Positions 24,530-33,478 of a DNA stretch of 64,000 nucleotides are shown here, piece after piece. Position numbers and translations under genes: made by a program. The DNA is from Vibrio nitrifigilis (GTDB lineage Bacteria; Pseudomonadota; Gammaproteobacteria; Enterobacterales; Vibrionaceae): positions 372,001-436,000 of the forward strand of contig NZ_JADPMR010000001.1 in assembly GCF_015686695.1 (NCBI RefSeq). Reading direction: 5' to 3'. The first letter of the stretch is position 1, and every line of letters starts with the position of its first letter. The notes below the pieces were generated by a model. It was not told the DNA's origin. It ran no database searches and saw only the letters and a list, made by a program, of their open reading frames with translations.

Positions 24530-25309
24530 ATGAGCGATTTAAAAGCGGCAGCTTTACGTGCACTAAAACTAATGGATTTAACGACGCTAAATGACGACGA
24601 TACTGACGCTAAAGTGATTCAGTTATGTCATGACGCCAAAAGTCCTGTAGGTAACACTGCTGCAATTTGTATTTATCCTCGCTTTATTCCTATTGCTAAG
24701 AAGACGCTAAAAGAGCAAGGCACACCGGAGATTCGTATTGCTACTGTGACAAATTTTCCACATGGTAATGACGATATTGATATTGCGGTTGCTGAGACCA
24801 GAGCTGCTGTTGCGTACGGCGCGGATGAAGTCGATGTTGTATTTCCATACCGAACTCTAATCGCAGGTGATGAAACTTGTGGGTTTGAACTGGTTAAGCA
24901 ATGTAAAGCGGCATGTGGCGCGAATGTGCTACTTAAAGTCATCATTGAAACGGGTGAATTAAAGGAAGAGTCCCTGATTAAGCAAGCATCAAAAATTGCG
25001 ATTGAAGCGGGGGCTGATTTCATTAAAACCTCTACGGGTAAAGTGCCAGTGAATGCGACCCCTGATTCAGCGCGCATGATGCTAGAAGTGATTCGCGATA
25101 TGGGGGTGGCCGATAAAGTGGGCTTTAAACCAGCTGGTGGTGTACGCACTGCTGAAGATGCAGCGCTATATCTAGCGATGGCTGATGATATTTTGGGCGG
25201 TGACTGGGTTGATAGTCGCCACTATCGATTTGGTGCTTCAAGCCTATTAACTAACTTATTAAACACCTTGGATGTTTCTGATCAAAAAGCTGACCCTACT
25301 GCTTATTAA
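24530..25309 (+). CDS. deoC: Deoxyribose-phosphate aldolase
   Basis: DeoC cleaves 2-deoxyribose 5-phosphate to acetaldehyde and glyceraldehyde 3-phosphate, the last step of deoxynucleoside breakdown. The 259-residue product shows the class I aldolase residues: the Schiff-base lysine in DFIKTSTGK, the assisting lysine in GFKPAGGVRT, and the aspartate in EVDVVFPY. The length equals E. coli DeoC (259). The ATG at 24530 follows GGAGAAAG; an in-frame upstream start at 24518 is not supported. First gene of deoCABD. Confidence 0.96.
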   Translation: MSDLKAAALRALKLMDLTTLNDDDTDAKVIQLCHDAKSPVGNTAAICIYPRFIPIAKKTLKEQGTPEIRIATVTNFPHGNDDIDIAVAETRAAVAYGADEVDVVFPYRTLIAGDETCGFELVKQCKAACGANVLLKVIIETGELKEESLIKQASKIAIEAGADFIKTSTGKVPVNATPDSARMMLEVIRDMGVADKVGFKPAGGVRTAEDAALYLAMADDILGGDWVDSRHYRFGASSLLTNLLNTLDVSDQKADPTAY

Positions 25310-25320
25310 TTCCAGATAAA

Positions 25321-25343
25321 AGCGGAGCTGGTAATGCTCCGCT
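25321..25343 (+). other. Intergenic hairpin deoC-deoA
   Basis: AGCGGAGC and GCTCCGCT pair perfectly across a 7-base loop. No T-run follows, so it may be an RNA-processing or stabilising element within the operon rather than a terminator. Confidence 0.45.
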
Positions 25344-25372
25344 GATAACAGCATGTGGATTAAGGAACAGTC

Positions 25373-26689
25373 ATGTATTTGATTCAAGAAATTATCCGTA
25401 AAAAGCGCGATGGTGACGTTCTTACGGATGACGAAATTCAATTTTTCATTCAAGGTGTAGCGGCACAAACTGTGTCTGATAGCCAAATTGCGGCCTTTGC
25501 AATGGCTGTCTATTTTCAAGAAATGACTATGCCTGAGCGGATTGCACTTACTTGTGCCATGCGTGACTCAGGTATGGTGATTGATTGGAGTGATATGAAG
25601 TTTGATGGCCCTGTGTTGGATAAACATTCAACAGGAGGGGTTGGCGATGTGACTTCATTGATCCTAGGGCCTATGGTGGCGGCTTGTGGTGGTTATGTAC
25701 CTATGATCTCTGGTCGTGGTTTAGGTCATACTGGTGGCACTCTTGATAAATTGGAAGCAATACCGGGTTATACCGTCATGGTTGATCGCGACACTTTTGC
25801 TCGAGTGACGCAGCAGGCTGGTGTCGCCATTATCGGTCAGAGCCATGATCTTGCTCCAGCAGATAAACGCATTTATGCCGTACGCGATGTCACAGCAACG
25901 GTTGAAAATATGTCGATGATTACCTCATCGATTTTGTCGAAAAAGCTAGCCGCAGGGCTTGATGCGCTGGTCATGGATGTCAAAGTTGGCTCAGGTGCTT
26001 TTATGCCGACGGATGCATTGTCAGAAGAATTGGCTAACTCTATCGTGAGTGTTGCCAATGGTGCTGGAACTCGTACCAGTGCACTGTTAACTGATATGAA
26101 TCAGGTACTCGCTTCTTCAGCGGGAAACAGCTTAGAAGTCGCCGAAGCCGTTCGGTTTTTGACTGGTGAGCAACAGAACTCAAGACTCAAACAAGTGGTG
26201 ATGGCACTGGCTAGTGAATTGCTTGTCCTTGGTGGTCTCGCGATAGATAAAAAGCATGCGATGGACAAATTGTCGGCATCCCTTGCCAGTGGTGAAGCGG
26301 CTAAACGCTTTAGTCTAATGGTTGAAGGACTCGGTGGACCGGCCGACTTTGTCGAGCACTATGATCAGTATTTACCACGGGCTCAGGTGATAAAACCCGT
26401 CTATGCCGAGAAATCTGGTGTGGTAACGGCAATGGATACCCGAGCGATCGGTATGGCTGTCGTTGGTCTCGGTGGTGGTCGTCGTGTCGCTGATGATGTT
26501 ATCGACTATTCAGTTGGGTTTGATCAGTTTATTCAGCTCGGAGACGTTGCTTCACCAAAAGTTCCACTTGCTATATTGCATGCGCGTAATGAACAAGAGT
26601 GGCAAATAGCGGCTCAGAATTTGCGTCAAGCTATCTGCATTGGTGAACAATACCATGCGAGCCCTGTTATTTATCGTTATGTGCAATAG
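25373..26689 (+). CDS. deoA: Thymidine phosphorylase
   Basis: DeoA splits thymidine with phosphate to thymine and deoxyribose 1-phosphate. The 438-residue product matches the E. coli enzyme (440) with KHSTGGVGD (phosphate-binding, about 84-92), the glycine-rich ISGRGLGHTGGTLDKLE, and the C-terminal GGGRR barrel region. It follows deoC by 63 bases with AAGGAAC upstream of ATG. Second gene of the deo operon. Confidence 0.96.
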   Translation: MYLIQEIIRKKRDGDVLTDDEIQFFIQGVAAQTVSDSQIAAFAMAVYFQEMTMPERIALTCAMRDSGMVIDWSDMKFDGPVLDKHSTGGVGDVTSLILGPMVAACGGYVPMISGRGLGHTGGTLDKLEAIPGYTVMVDRDTFARVTQQAGVAIIGQSHDLAPADKRIYAVRDVTATVENMSMITSSILSKKLAAGLDALVMDVKVGSGAFMPTDALSEELANSIVSVANGAGTRTSALLTDMNQVLASSAGNSLEVAEAVRFLTGEQQNSRLKQVVMALASELLVLGGLAIDKKHAMDKLSASLASGEAAKRFSLMVEGLGGPADFVEHYDQYLPRAQVIKPVYAEKSGVVTAMDTRAIGMAVVGLGGGRRVADDVIDYSVGFDQFIQLGDVASPKVPLAILHARNEQEWQIAAQNLRQAICIGEQYHASPVIYRYVQ

Positions 26690-26718
26690 CACAAGGATTG
26701 AACTAAGAAATAATCATA

Positions 26719-27939
26719 ATGAAAAGAGCCATTATTTTAGTTTTAGATTCTTTCGGTATCGGCGCAACTGCCGATGCGAAGGATTTCGGTGATGTCGGCG
26801 CGGATACGCTAGGGCATATCGCTGAACAATGTGCAGCCGGTAACGCTGATAATGCGGTGCGCAGTGGCGTGTTAAAACTGCCTCATCTATCTCGTCTAGG
26901 TTTGGGGCGTGCGCACCAAGAATCAACCGGAAGATATGCTCATGGATTAAATGAACAAGTGGATATTATTGGTGCTTATGGTCACGCAGCGGAGCTTTCT
27001 TCGGGGAAAGATACGCCATCAGGTCACTGGGAAATTGCTGGTGTTCCGGTATTATTTGATTGGGGATATTTTACGGATAAAACTGAAAGTTTTCCCCAAG
27101 AGCTTTTAGATCGTATCGTTGCTCGAGCAAATTTACCGGGATATTTAGGAAACTGCCATGCTTCGGGGACTCAAGTTTTAGATGATTTGGGTGAAGAGCA
27201 TATGGTGTCAGGTAAACCTATCTTTTACACGTCGGCTGATTCAGTATTTCAGATTGCCTGCCATGAAGAGACATATGGCTTAGAGCGCTTAATGGAACTT
27301 TGCCATATCGTTCGCGAAGAGCTTGCTGATTACAATATTGGTCGCGTGATTGCTCGTCCTTTTATTGGGCCTAAGTCAGGTGAGTTTGAACGAACAGGAA
27401 ATCGCCGCGATTTATCAGTAGAGCCACCGTCAGCGACAGTGTTACAGAAACTGGTGGAGGAGCGCCAAGGCCAAGTCATATCAATTGGTAAAATTGCGGA
27501 TATCTATGCTCACTGTGGAATTACACAAAAAGTGAAAGCAACCGGTATTCCCGCTTTGTTTGAAGCGACATTAGATCAAGTAAAGTTGGCGCAAGACAAC
27601 AGTATTGTCTTTACTAATTTTGTCGATTTTGATTCTGCGTATGGTCACCGTCGCGATGTTGCTGGTTACGCCGCAGCACTTGAATATTTTGATCAACGGT
27701 TACCAGAGTTGCTGTCGTTAATGCAACCCGAGGATGTGCTGATTTTGACCGCTGATCATGGATGTGATCCTACTTGGCCTGGGAGCGATCATACTCGTGA
27801 GCATATTCCCGTTTTAGTCTACGGCGATAAGGTCACACCAGGATCCTTAGGACAACGCGATACATTTGCCGATATAGGCCAATCTTTAGCAGACTATTTT
27901 GCTCTGACGCCAATGGAGTTTGGGCAAAGCTTTTTATAG
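26719..27939 (+). CDS. deoB: Phosphopentomutase
   Basis: DeoB interconverts (deoxy)ribose 1-phosphate and 5-phosphate, feeding DeoC. The 406-residue product belongs to the alkaline phosphatase superfamily with manganese ligands in ILVLDSFGIGA at the N-terminus and ADHGCDPTWPGSDHTREH near residue 350. The length matches E. coli DeoB (407). It begins 29 bases after deoA. Confidence 0.96.
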   Translation: MKRAIILVLDSFGIGATADAKDFGDVGADTLGHIAEQCAAGNADNAVRSGVLKLPHLSRLGLGRAHQESTGRYAHGLNEQVDIIGAYGHAAELSSGKDTPSGHWEIAGVPVLFDWGYFTDKTESFPQELLDRIVARANLPGYLGNCHASGTQVLDDLGEEHMVSGKPIFYTSADSVFQIACHEETYGLERLMELCHIVREELADYNIGRVIARPFIGPKSGEFERTGNRRDLSVEPPSATVLQKLVEERQGQVISIGKIADIYAHCGITQKVKATGIPALFEATLDQVKLAQDNSIVFTNFVDFDSAYGHRRDVAGYAAALEYFDQRLPELLSLMQPEDVLILTADHGCDPTWPGSDHTREHIPVLVYGDKVTPGSLGQRDTFADIGQSLADYFALTPMEFGQSFL

Positions 27940-27985
27940 TCATTAAGCACGTACTATGTGTTTATGACGTTAACAACGTGAATAG

Positions 27986-28018
27986 GGCTAAGTCTTATAC
28001 TGAGTGTTGGACTTAGCC
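27986..28018 (+). other. Intergenic hairpin deoB-deoD
   Basis: GGCTAAGTC and GACTTAGCC form a perfect 9-bp stem around 15 bases. There is no T-run, so it is probably an attenuating or stabilising structure. Confidence 0.4.
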
Positions 28019-28046
28019 AACTAATTAATTTTAAAGGATACAAACA

Positions 28047-28769
28047 ATGGCAACTCCACATATTAATGCTGAAATGGGTGATTTTGCAGATGTCGTTCTT
28101 ATGCCGGGCGACCCTTTGCGAGCAAAATACATTGCGGAAACTTTTTTAGAAGATGTGGTTCAAGTTTGTGATGTACGTAATATGTTCGGTTTCACAGGCA
28201 CTTACAAAGGTCGCAAAATCTCTGTAATGGGCCATGGTATGGGCATTCCTTCATGTTCTATCTACGCAACTGAGCTTGTGAAAGACTACGGCGTGAAGAA
28301 AATTATCCGTGTTGGTAGTTGTGGTGCAGTAAGTACTGATATTAAAGTGCGTGATGTTGTGATTGGTATGGGCGCTTGTACAGATTCCAAAGTAAACCGT
28401 ATCCGTTTCAAAGGTCATGATTTTGCAGCTATTGCAGACTACAAAATGGTACGCGCAGCAGAAGAAGCGGCAAAAGCTCGTGGCACTAAAGTAAAAGTAG
28501 GTAACTTGTTCTCAGCGGAGTTGTTCTACACGCCAGATCCAGACATGTTTGATGTTATGGATAAATACGGTATTGTTGGCGTAGAAATGGAAGCAGCGGG
28601 TATCTACGGTGTTGCAGCAGAATATGGTGCTAAAGCTCTGACTATCTGTACTGTCTCTGATCACATCAAAACAGGTGAGCAAACCACGTCTGAAGAACGT
28701 CAAAACACGTTCAATGATATGATTGAAATTGCACTTGAATCGGTATTGATTGGCGACAAAGATGCTTAA
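28047..28769 (+). CDS. deoD: Purine nucleoside phosphorylase
   Basis: DeoD cleaves purine (deoxy)nucleosides to the base and pentose 1-phosphate. The 240-residue product is a hexameric-type phosphorylase with the phosphate-binding PGDPLRAKYIAETFL near residue 20, VGSCGAV, GVEMEAAGIYG and the catalytic aspartate in VSDHI near 204. The length matches E. coli DeoD (239). It ends the deo operon, and a MITE lies directly after it. Confidence 0.96.
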   Translation: MATPHINAEMGDFADVVLMPGDPLRAKYIAETFLEDVVQVCDVRNMFGFTGTYKGRKISVMGHGMGIPSCSIYATELVKDYGVKKIIRVGSCGAVSTDIKVRDVVIGMGACTDSKVNRIRFKGHDFAAIADYKMVRAAEEAAKARGTKVKVGNLFSAELFYTPDPDMFDVMDKYGIVGVEMEAAGIYGVAAEYGAKALTICTVSDHIKTGEQTTSEERQNTFNDMIEIALESVLIGDKDA

Positions 28770-28773
28770 TATC

Positions 28774-29039
28774 TATACCCAAGTAACCTCAAGATGCTGT
28801 TTCAGCGAGAATGTATTCGCTCTTAGGCAAGGCACTGATTTGAAGACATAGTCATTCTACGTTGAAAATCAGTAACACAGCCTAGGAGCGAATAAAACTC
28901 GCCCTTTGGGAGCTCATCAACAAACCTATTTCTACGCCCAATCACGTTAAAAGGGAATGACCATTCCTGCCGTGATTGAGCTTGACCTAGGCTCGTTGAT
29001 GAAGCTCTGAATCCTGCATCTCGAGGTCATTTGGGTATA
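28774..29039. mobile_element. 266-bp MITE, full copy 1
   Basis: This non-coding element is bounded by near-perfect inverted repeats: it begins TATACCCAAGTAACCTCAAG and ends with the complement of TATACCCAAATGACCTCGAG (about 21 of 24 positions match). It is present almost identically and at the same length at 49002-49267, with a right-end fragment at 37329-37377. It has no transposase, so it must have been moved by an enzyme encoded elsewhere. Confidence 0.85.
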
Positions 29040-29066
29040 TACCCAAATGATAGGTTATTTGGGTAT
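29039..29066. repeat. Mini-palindrome of MITE ends
   Basis: ATACCCAAAT and ATTTGGGTAT pair perfectly around 8 bases directly next to the MITE. It looks like a second element reduced to its two tips. Confidence 0.5.
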
Positions 29067-29090
29067 TAGAGATACGATTAAGATAAATGA

Positions 29091-29118
29091 AAGCCTCGGA
29101 GTATTGACTTCGAGGCTT
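29091..29118 (-). terminator. Stem-loop downstream of ytjB
   Basis: AAGCCTCG and CGAGGCTT form an 8-bp stem around 12 bases, just after the ytjB stop on the minus strand, followed by a T-rich stretch. Confidence 0.5.
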
Positions 29119-29131
29119 GTTTATTTGTGGT

Positions 29132-29749
29132 TCATTGTTGAGAGGCATTACGCAGCAATAAGTTTTGTCCGCGATGAATTCTCTTAGAGCGGTTGCGCAG
29201 TAATAGTGTAATGAGTACACCACTAATAAAGCTCATCAAAATCATTAAATACATATAACGATCGCTTTTGCGGTAGTGATGGTCGGAAATTGCCGTTACT
29301 TTACCAGTTTCAAATGTAATCCGAACAAAACCAATGATATCGCCATCATGCATAACTGGCTCAACCAATTGTTGACGCCCGATGCTGGCTGTATGAAGCG
29401 GTGTGTCTAAACCAAGCACTTCACGAACACTCATCGCGTTATCGCTGGAAGCAAGCTTAACTCCCTCTGCATCATAAATTGTGGCATCAAAGACAAGCCG
29501 ATCTTTGGCAAGCTGATTAGTTAACCCCAGTAGGCGTTCTTGGTCTTGATCCGCTATCATATCACTAGCGGTCATTGCTGCTTGGGTGATTAGAACCTTG
29601 GTCAAAGTTTCTAATTGGTTGGCTTGGATGCGCTCATTTCCTTTGCTGATAATGACGCTGTTAGTGATGGTTACAATAAACATCACGGCTACCAGAACAA
29701 CAGCCAGCACTCGAATCACCACGCGAAAAGAGAATAGTGAGCCATTCAT
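29132..29749 (-). CDS. ytjB: YtjB/Smp family membrane protein
   Basis: This 205-residue protein has an N-terminal membrane segment (VVIRVLAVVLVAVMFIVTITNSV), a periplasmic middle region similar to E. coli YtjB/Smp (VFDATIYDAEGVKLASSD; LVEPVMHDGDIIGFVRITFET), and a second membrane segment (YMYLMILMSFISGVLITLLL) before a basic cytoplasmic tail. The function is unknown. In E. coli the gene is also divergent from serB. The ATG at 29747-29749 has AGGTGA at good spacing and is preferred over a GTG four codons upstream. Confidence 0.88.
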   Translation of the reverse strand: MNGSLFSFRVVIRVLAVVLVAVMFIVTITNSVIISKGNERIQANQLETLTKVLITQAAMTASDMIADQDQERLLGLTNQLAKDRLVFDATIYDAEGVKLASSDNAMSVREVLGLDTPLHTASIGRQQLVEPVMHDGDIIGFVRITFETGKVTAISDHHYRKSDRYMYLMILMSFISGVLITLLLRNRSKRIHRGQNLLLRNASQQ

Positions 29750-29855
29750 AAAGCTTTTCACCTAATCAAAAAATTAAGAGTTCGCCCATATTGGGACTTG
29801 CGTTTTTAAATTGCAATAGGGTAACGTTCTGTTCTCCCAATAAAGGATAGTATAC

Positions 29856-30836
29856 ATGGACGCTTTTAAGACTTTACCGATAAAAAAACACCCATCTTTA
29901 ACTCAACGTTTTCCAGAGACTCGTTTTGCTGCGCAAATTGAGCGAAAAAACGCGAACTGGATTGTGTTTGGTGAGCATTTGGCGCCCGAACATTTTATTG
30001 ATATCGATTTTTATACTCGAGAGCACAATGCCATTCTCGAAGTATGGCAAGTCGGTCATTATGAAGTTGCGTTAATGGCTGGGACTTTAAGCGATAGAAA
30101 GGCCCGCGTTCTCGATGAATTGAATTTGGAGTACGCCCGCATTCATGATGTTCCGGATTTGAACCAACCGGGATTGATTGTGATGGATATGGACTCAACG
30201 GCTATTCAAATTGAATGTATTGATGAAATTGCGAAATTAGCTGGTGTGGGTGCTGAGGTATCGGCTGTGACAGAACGTGCGATGCAAGGAGAACTCGATT
30301 TCGAGCAAAGTTTGCGTCAGAGAGTTGGCAAACTCCAAGGTGCTGACCAAAGTATTCTTGATACGGTACGAGAAGGTCTACCATTTATGCCAGATCTTGG
30401 TGAAATGGTGACGACGCTGCAGCAATTTGGCTGGAAAACTGCTATTGCATCTGGCGGGTTTACTTACTTCTCTGATCATCTTAAGCAGCGCTTAGGGCTT
30501 GATCATGCACAATCCAATGTTTTAGACATTGTTGATGGCAAGTTAACTGGAAAAGTGCTTGGTGGTGTCGTGTCGGCCCAAACGAAAGCTGATATTCTTA
30601 ATGATCTGGCAGAAAAATATGAAATTGAAGCGCATAACACCGTAGCGATTGGTGATGGTGCAAATGATCTTGTGATGATGGGGGCTGCAGGGCTTGGTAT
30701 TGCTTATCATGCTAAACCGAAAGTGCAGGCGATGGCACAAACCTCAGTAAAATACATTGGCCTTGGTGGGGTGTTATGTATTTTATCGGCAGGTTTAGTG
30801 AAACAGCAGAAGCTCTCTTGGGTTGCAAAACCATAG
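29856..30836 (+). CDS. serB: Phosphoserine phosphatase
   Basis: SerB removes phosphate from phosphoserine, the last step of serine synthesis. The 326-residue HAD-superfamily enzyme has the nucleophile motif DMDSTAIQIECIDEIA near residue 113, the second motif SGGFTYFS, and motif IV GDGANDLVMM. The N-terminal 100 residues form the ACT-like extension typical of gammaproteobacterial SerB (E. coli 322). It is divergent from ytjB and convergent with the PilZ gene. Confidence 0.96.
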   Translation: MDAFKTLPIKKHPSLTQRFPETRFAAQIERKNANWIVFGEHLAPEHFIDIDFYTREHNAILEVWQVGHYEVALMAGTLSDRKARVLDELNLEYARIHDVPDLNQPGLIVMDMDSTAIQIECIDEIAKLAGVGAEVSAVTERAMQGELDFEQSLRQRVGKLQGADQSILDTVREGLPFMPDLGEMVTTLQQFGWKTAIASGGFTYFSDHLKQRLGLDHAQSNVLDIVDGKLTGKVLGGVVSAQTKADILNDLAEKYEIEAHNTVAIGDGANDLVMMGAAGLGIAYHAKPKVQAMAQTSVKYIGLGGVLCILSAGLVKQQKLSWVAKP

Positions 30837-30851
30837 TCACTTTAAGTATTG

Positions 30852-30886
30852 AATCTCTGAATCATCCTCAAAATGATTCAGAGATT
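30852..30886. terminator. Bidirectional stem-loop between serB and the PilZ gene
   Basis: AATCTCTGAATCAT and ATGATTCAGAGATT form a perfect 14-bp stem with a 7-base loop between two convergent genes. Confidence 0.6.
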
Positions 30887-30904
30887 ATGGGCCAAATGAA
30901 TTGC

Positions 30905-33247
30905 TTATATCAGTTGTAATCGCCCTAAAACTTCATCTGTGATGTTAATGATTTCACTGTATCCCGCGAGCGCGCCAATTTCTTTTTCAATGCTAGCAGC
31001 ACTAGGAATACTGACTTGAGCGAGCTCATCAAGATCAGAACCGGAAAGCTTAGTGAACGCATCAAATATCGGCGCAGATGCTAAGCGGAGTATAAATAAT
31101 TCGCCCATGTTCTGGGCATTCTTCAAAAACTCAATTCGTTCCTGCGCACTGGTGAAATCGCTGCGTAGGCGCGTTTCTATCGAATTAACGCGTGAACCAA
31201 ACTTAAGTATAGAAATGTATATTTCGTTAAATTGCGGTTCTACGCCTTCAATTCTCTTCATCGGATTGGCTAATAAAGAGCTAGTATGCCCTTTATAAAT
31301 TGGGTCTAAAGAGAGTTTCCCTTCTTGGCCTAATTTAGATAAAAACTCGATATGCTTGGGAAGCGGAAAGTTCACCCCAACAATTTTAGGGCGTAAGTTA
31401 CGTGAGCTTTTATCAACAAAAACCGGCGAACTTACCATCCTATCTAGCAAGATATTATGCAAACTCTCTAGTAATTGTGGTGATGGAAGAAGTTCTGGCT
31501 TCTCAATTAATTTGTGATGATTGTGATTTATGACACTACTAAAGAAAGCAATGACCTTCATTGTGTGGGAATTCTCTTCCAACATCAGTTGAATACGTCG
31601 TCCTTCAGGGCTAACGCGTATAACCTGATAGGGCACTTTGTCTAAGGGCAGAGTTTTGTCATACAGTTTCAGTTCTTTGAAATCGATAGTAACAATATCT
31701 TGTACCCGTAAATTCAGTGGCTCCTCGACAATAATGCTTAACCCACGCTTCGATATATCGACGGTATAGCCAGTGTGTTTTCCTGATTCATTGTCTACCA
31801 GATCGAGCGGTGTCTGAAATTGATAGCGAGGTTCTTTCCGGCGACACAATGCATCAAAGTAAACACTCATTGGCATTCCTTTGACTTTTCTCGGATGGCA
31901 GAATTCGTTAATGGCTTTTGAGGTTAAATTCGGTTTGTCGACAAATAAGTAATCTTTAGCTGACTCAATATCGCTGATCTCTTGCAATACACCGTAGTGA
32001 GTAAGATTACGAGATCGTTGGGCAAGCTCATCGCTATGACTTGCCAAAAGTGTTCTTTCTTCTTTTGATAGCTCAAATACATAGAGACGAAAGACTTTCC
32101 AGCTATCTCGTTTTGCACCGATATGCCAAAACAGCTTTCTCTGATCGGGCGTTGCTTCTGGCATCATCATAGAAAAGAATAAAGTTTTATCTTGGTATTC
32201 GTGTTTAAACGAATAAAGGACATTGTTGCTGTCATGCAAACCCGGCCGCACCAAGTTTTCCATTCTGCTTTTATTAAAAAGGGTGCCTAGTGCTTGTTGG
32301 TTGCGTTCATCATGCCAATACTGCCAAAGTGGATAATTGTTTTCAGTAATCAGCACCAGTTTTAATTCATCACCACTGAAGAACAAGGGGAGAGAGCAGC
32401 TGTGTTTTAAATAGGCATGCTCATAAGCCCTTGTTCGAGCGCGAATTATTTTATCTTGATTATCATGTTTGGCTTTTTTACGAGTTGAGTTGAGTGATTC
32501 AACGATCACTCGTTCCACCGCGTCAGTTTTTGTTAGTCTAAGAACACGCAGAAACTTAACCGCATCATTATCATAAGAGTCATCAACGGCGAGAATACGA
32601 TACTCAACACCTTGCTCTAATTCTGTGATGTCATGATCTTTTAATAGCTCAACAAATTTTATGGTGATGGTGTCGCCTAATTTATAGTCAAAAAAAGACG
32701 GTACTTTTAGGCGAGCTCCTGAGCTTGATAAATCAACACTTAACCCATGAATGATTTGCTGTTTATTATTGAGGTGTATTTGTATTTGCGTGCTAATACG
32801 TAGACGATTTTCTGCCCGCTTTAGATCGTAGCCAAGTTTAATCGGCTCAGCTTCAAATAACGGCTTTTGTGTTTCCGAATCTTTGGGATTATCACCATGT
32901 TTTTGCATCACACGAAAGTTATTGCGAGTATTGTTTAGCGCTGACCAAACACCTTCTGTATAAGCACCATATTTACGAATGTTTTTATGGTAGGCATTGA
33001 ACGCAACATCATCGAACCAATGTTTAATTCCATCTAATTCGTATTCTCGACAATCTCCACTGACACGGCCTCGTAGATCGATGGTCTTTGAACACGGGGC
33101 CATAATGCGATTTAGTTCCATTTTCACAAGTAACTTCGCGGAAGGTCCTTCCCCTTGAGTTATTTGATCAAGAAGATAATCTAAATCACCTGAGTGATAA
33201 GCGGGGATCAACCGCTCAGCGAGGGAGAGAATGTCTGATTGCTGCAT
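30905..33247 (-). CDS. Double-PilZ-domain c-di-GMP-binding protein (PlzC-like)
   Basis: The 780-residue cytoplasmic protein carries two PilZ motifs. The first has R144-x3-R148 with D172-x-S174-x2-G177 (VDLSSSGARL). The second has R470-x3-R474 with D497-x-S499-x2-G502 (VDISKRGLSI). Both RxxxR and (D/N)xSxxG parts are intact, so two c-di-GMP sites are likely. The remaining regions, including the last 230 residues, are helical with no enzyme motif. The position between serB and radA matches V. cholerae VC2344 (PlzC), linked to motility and biofilm control. No membrane segment is seen. It is convergent with serB and divergent from radA. Confidence 0.88.
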   Translation of the reverse strand: MQQSDILSLAERLIPAYHSGDLDYLLDQITQGEGPSAKLLVKMELNRIMAPCSKTIDLRGRVSGDCREYELDGIKHWFDDVAFNAYHKNIRKYGAYTEGVWSALNNTRNNFRVMQKHGDNPKDSETQKPLFEAEPIKLGYDLKRAENRLRISTQIQIHLNNKQQIIHGLSVDLSSSGARLKVPSFFDYKLGDTITIKFVELLKDHDITELEQGVEYRILAVDDSYDNDAVKFLRVLRLTKTDAVERVIVESLNSTRKKAKHDNQDKIIRARTRAYEHAYLKHSCSLPLFFSGDELKLVLITENNYPLWQYWHDERNQQALGTLFNKSRMENLVRPGLHDSNNVLYSFKHEYQDKTLFFSMMMPEATPDQRKLFWHIGAKRDSWKVFRLYVFELSKEERTLLASHSDELAQRSRNLTHYGVLQEISDIESAKDYLFVDKPNLTSKAINEFCHPRKVKGMPMSVYFDALCRRKEPRYQFQTPLDLVDNESGKHTGYTVDISKRGLSIIVEEPLNLRVQDIVTIDFKELKLYDKTLPLDKVPYQVIRVSPEGRRIQLMLEENSHTMKVIAFFSSVINHNHHKLIEKPELLPSPQLLESLHNILLDRMVSSPVFVDKSSRNLRPKIVGVNFPLPKHIEFLSKLGQEGKLSLDPIYKGHTSSLLANPMKRIEGVEPQFNEIYISILKFGSRVNSIETRLRSDFTSAQERIEFLKNAQNMGELFILRLASAPIFDAFTKLSGSDLDELAQVSIPSAASIEKEIGALAGYSEIINITDEVLGRLQLI

Positions 33248-33478
33248 ACATATCTTTCAGAGTTATAGTTTGAATAAAATATCGGCAGTTTTCATTATAT
33301 CTTTAGATACAACGGTCTTTCCGCGATCCATCTTGTAATCAGCGGCTATTAAATCGCCCATTTTTGTAAATATACTGGTCCAAAGGTACTTTGATTCTCG
33401 CATCTTAATAACGCAATAAGTATATTATTGGTGATTAGACTAGAATTGTCATTTTTTGAATAGAATTATTGAGGTTTC

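Noticed and set aside
24673..25149. 158-codon frame antisense to deoC
   Set aside because: It is contained in deoC; the serine- and alanine-rich translation is typical of an antisense shadow.
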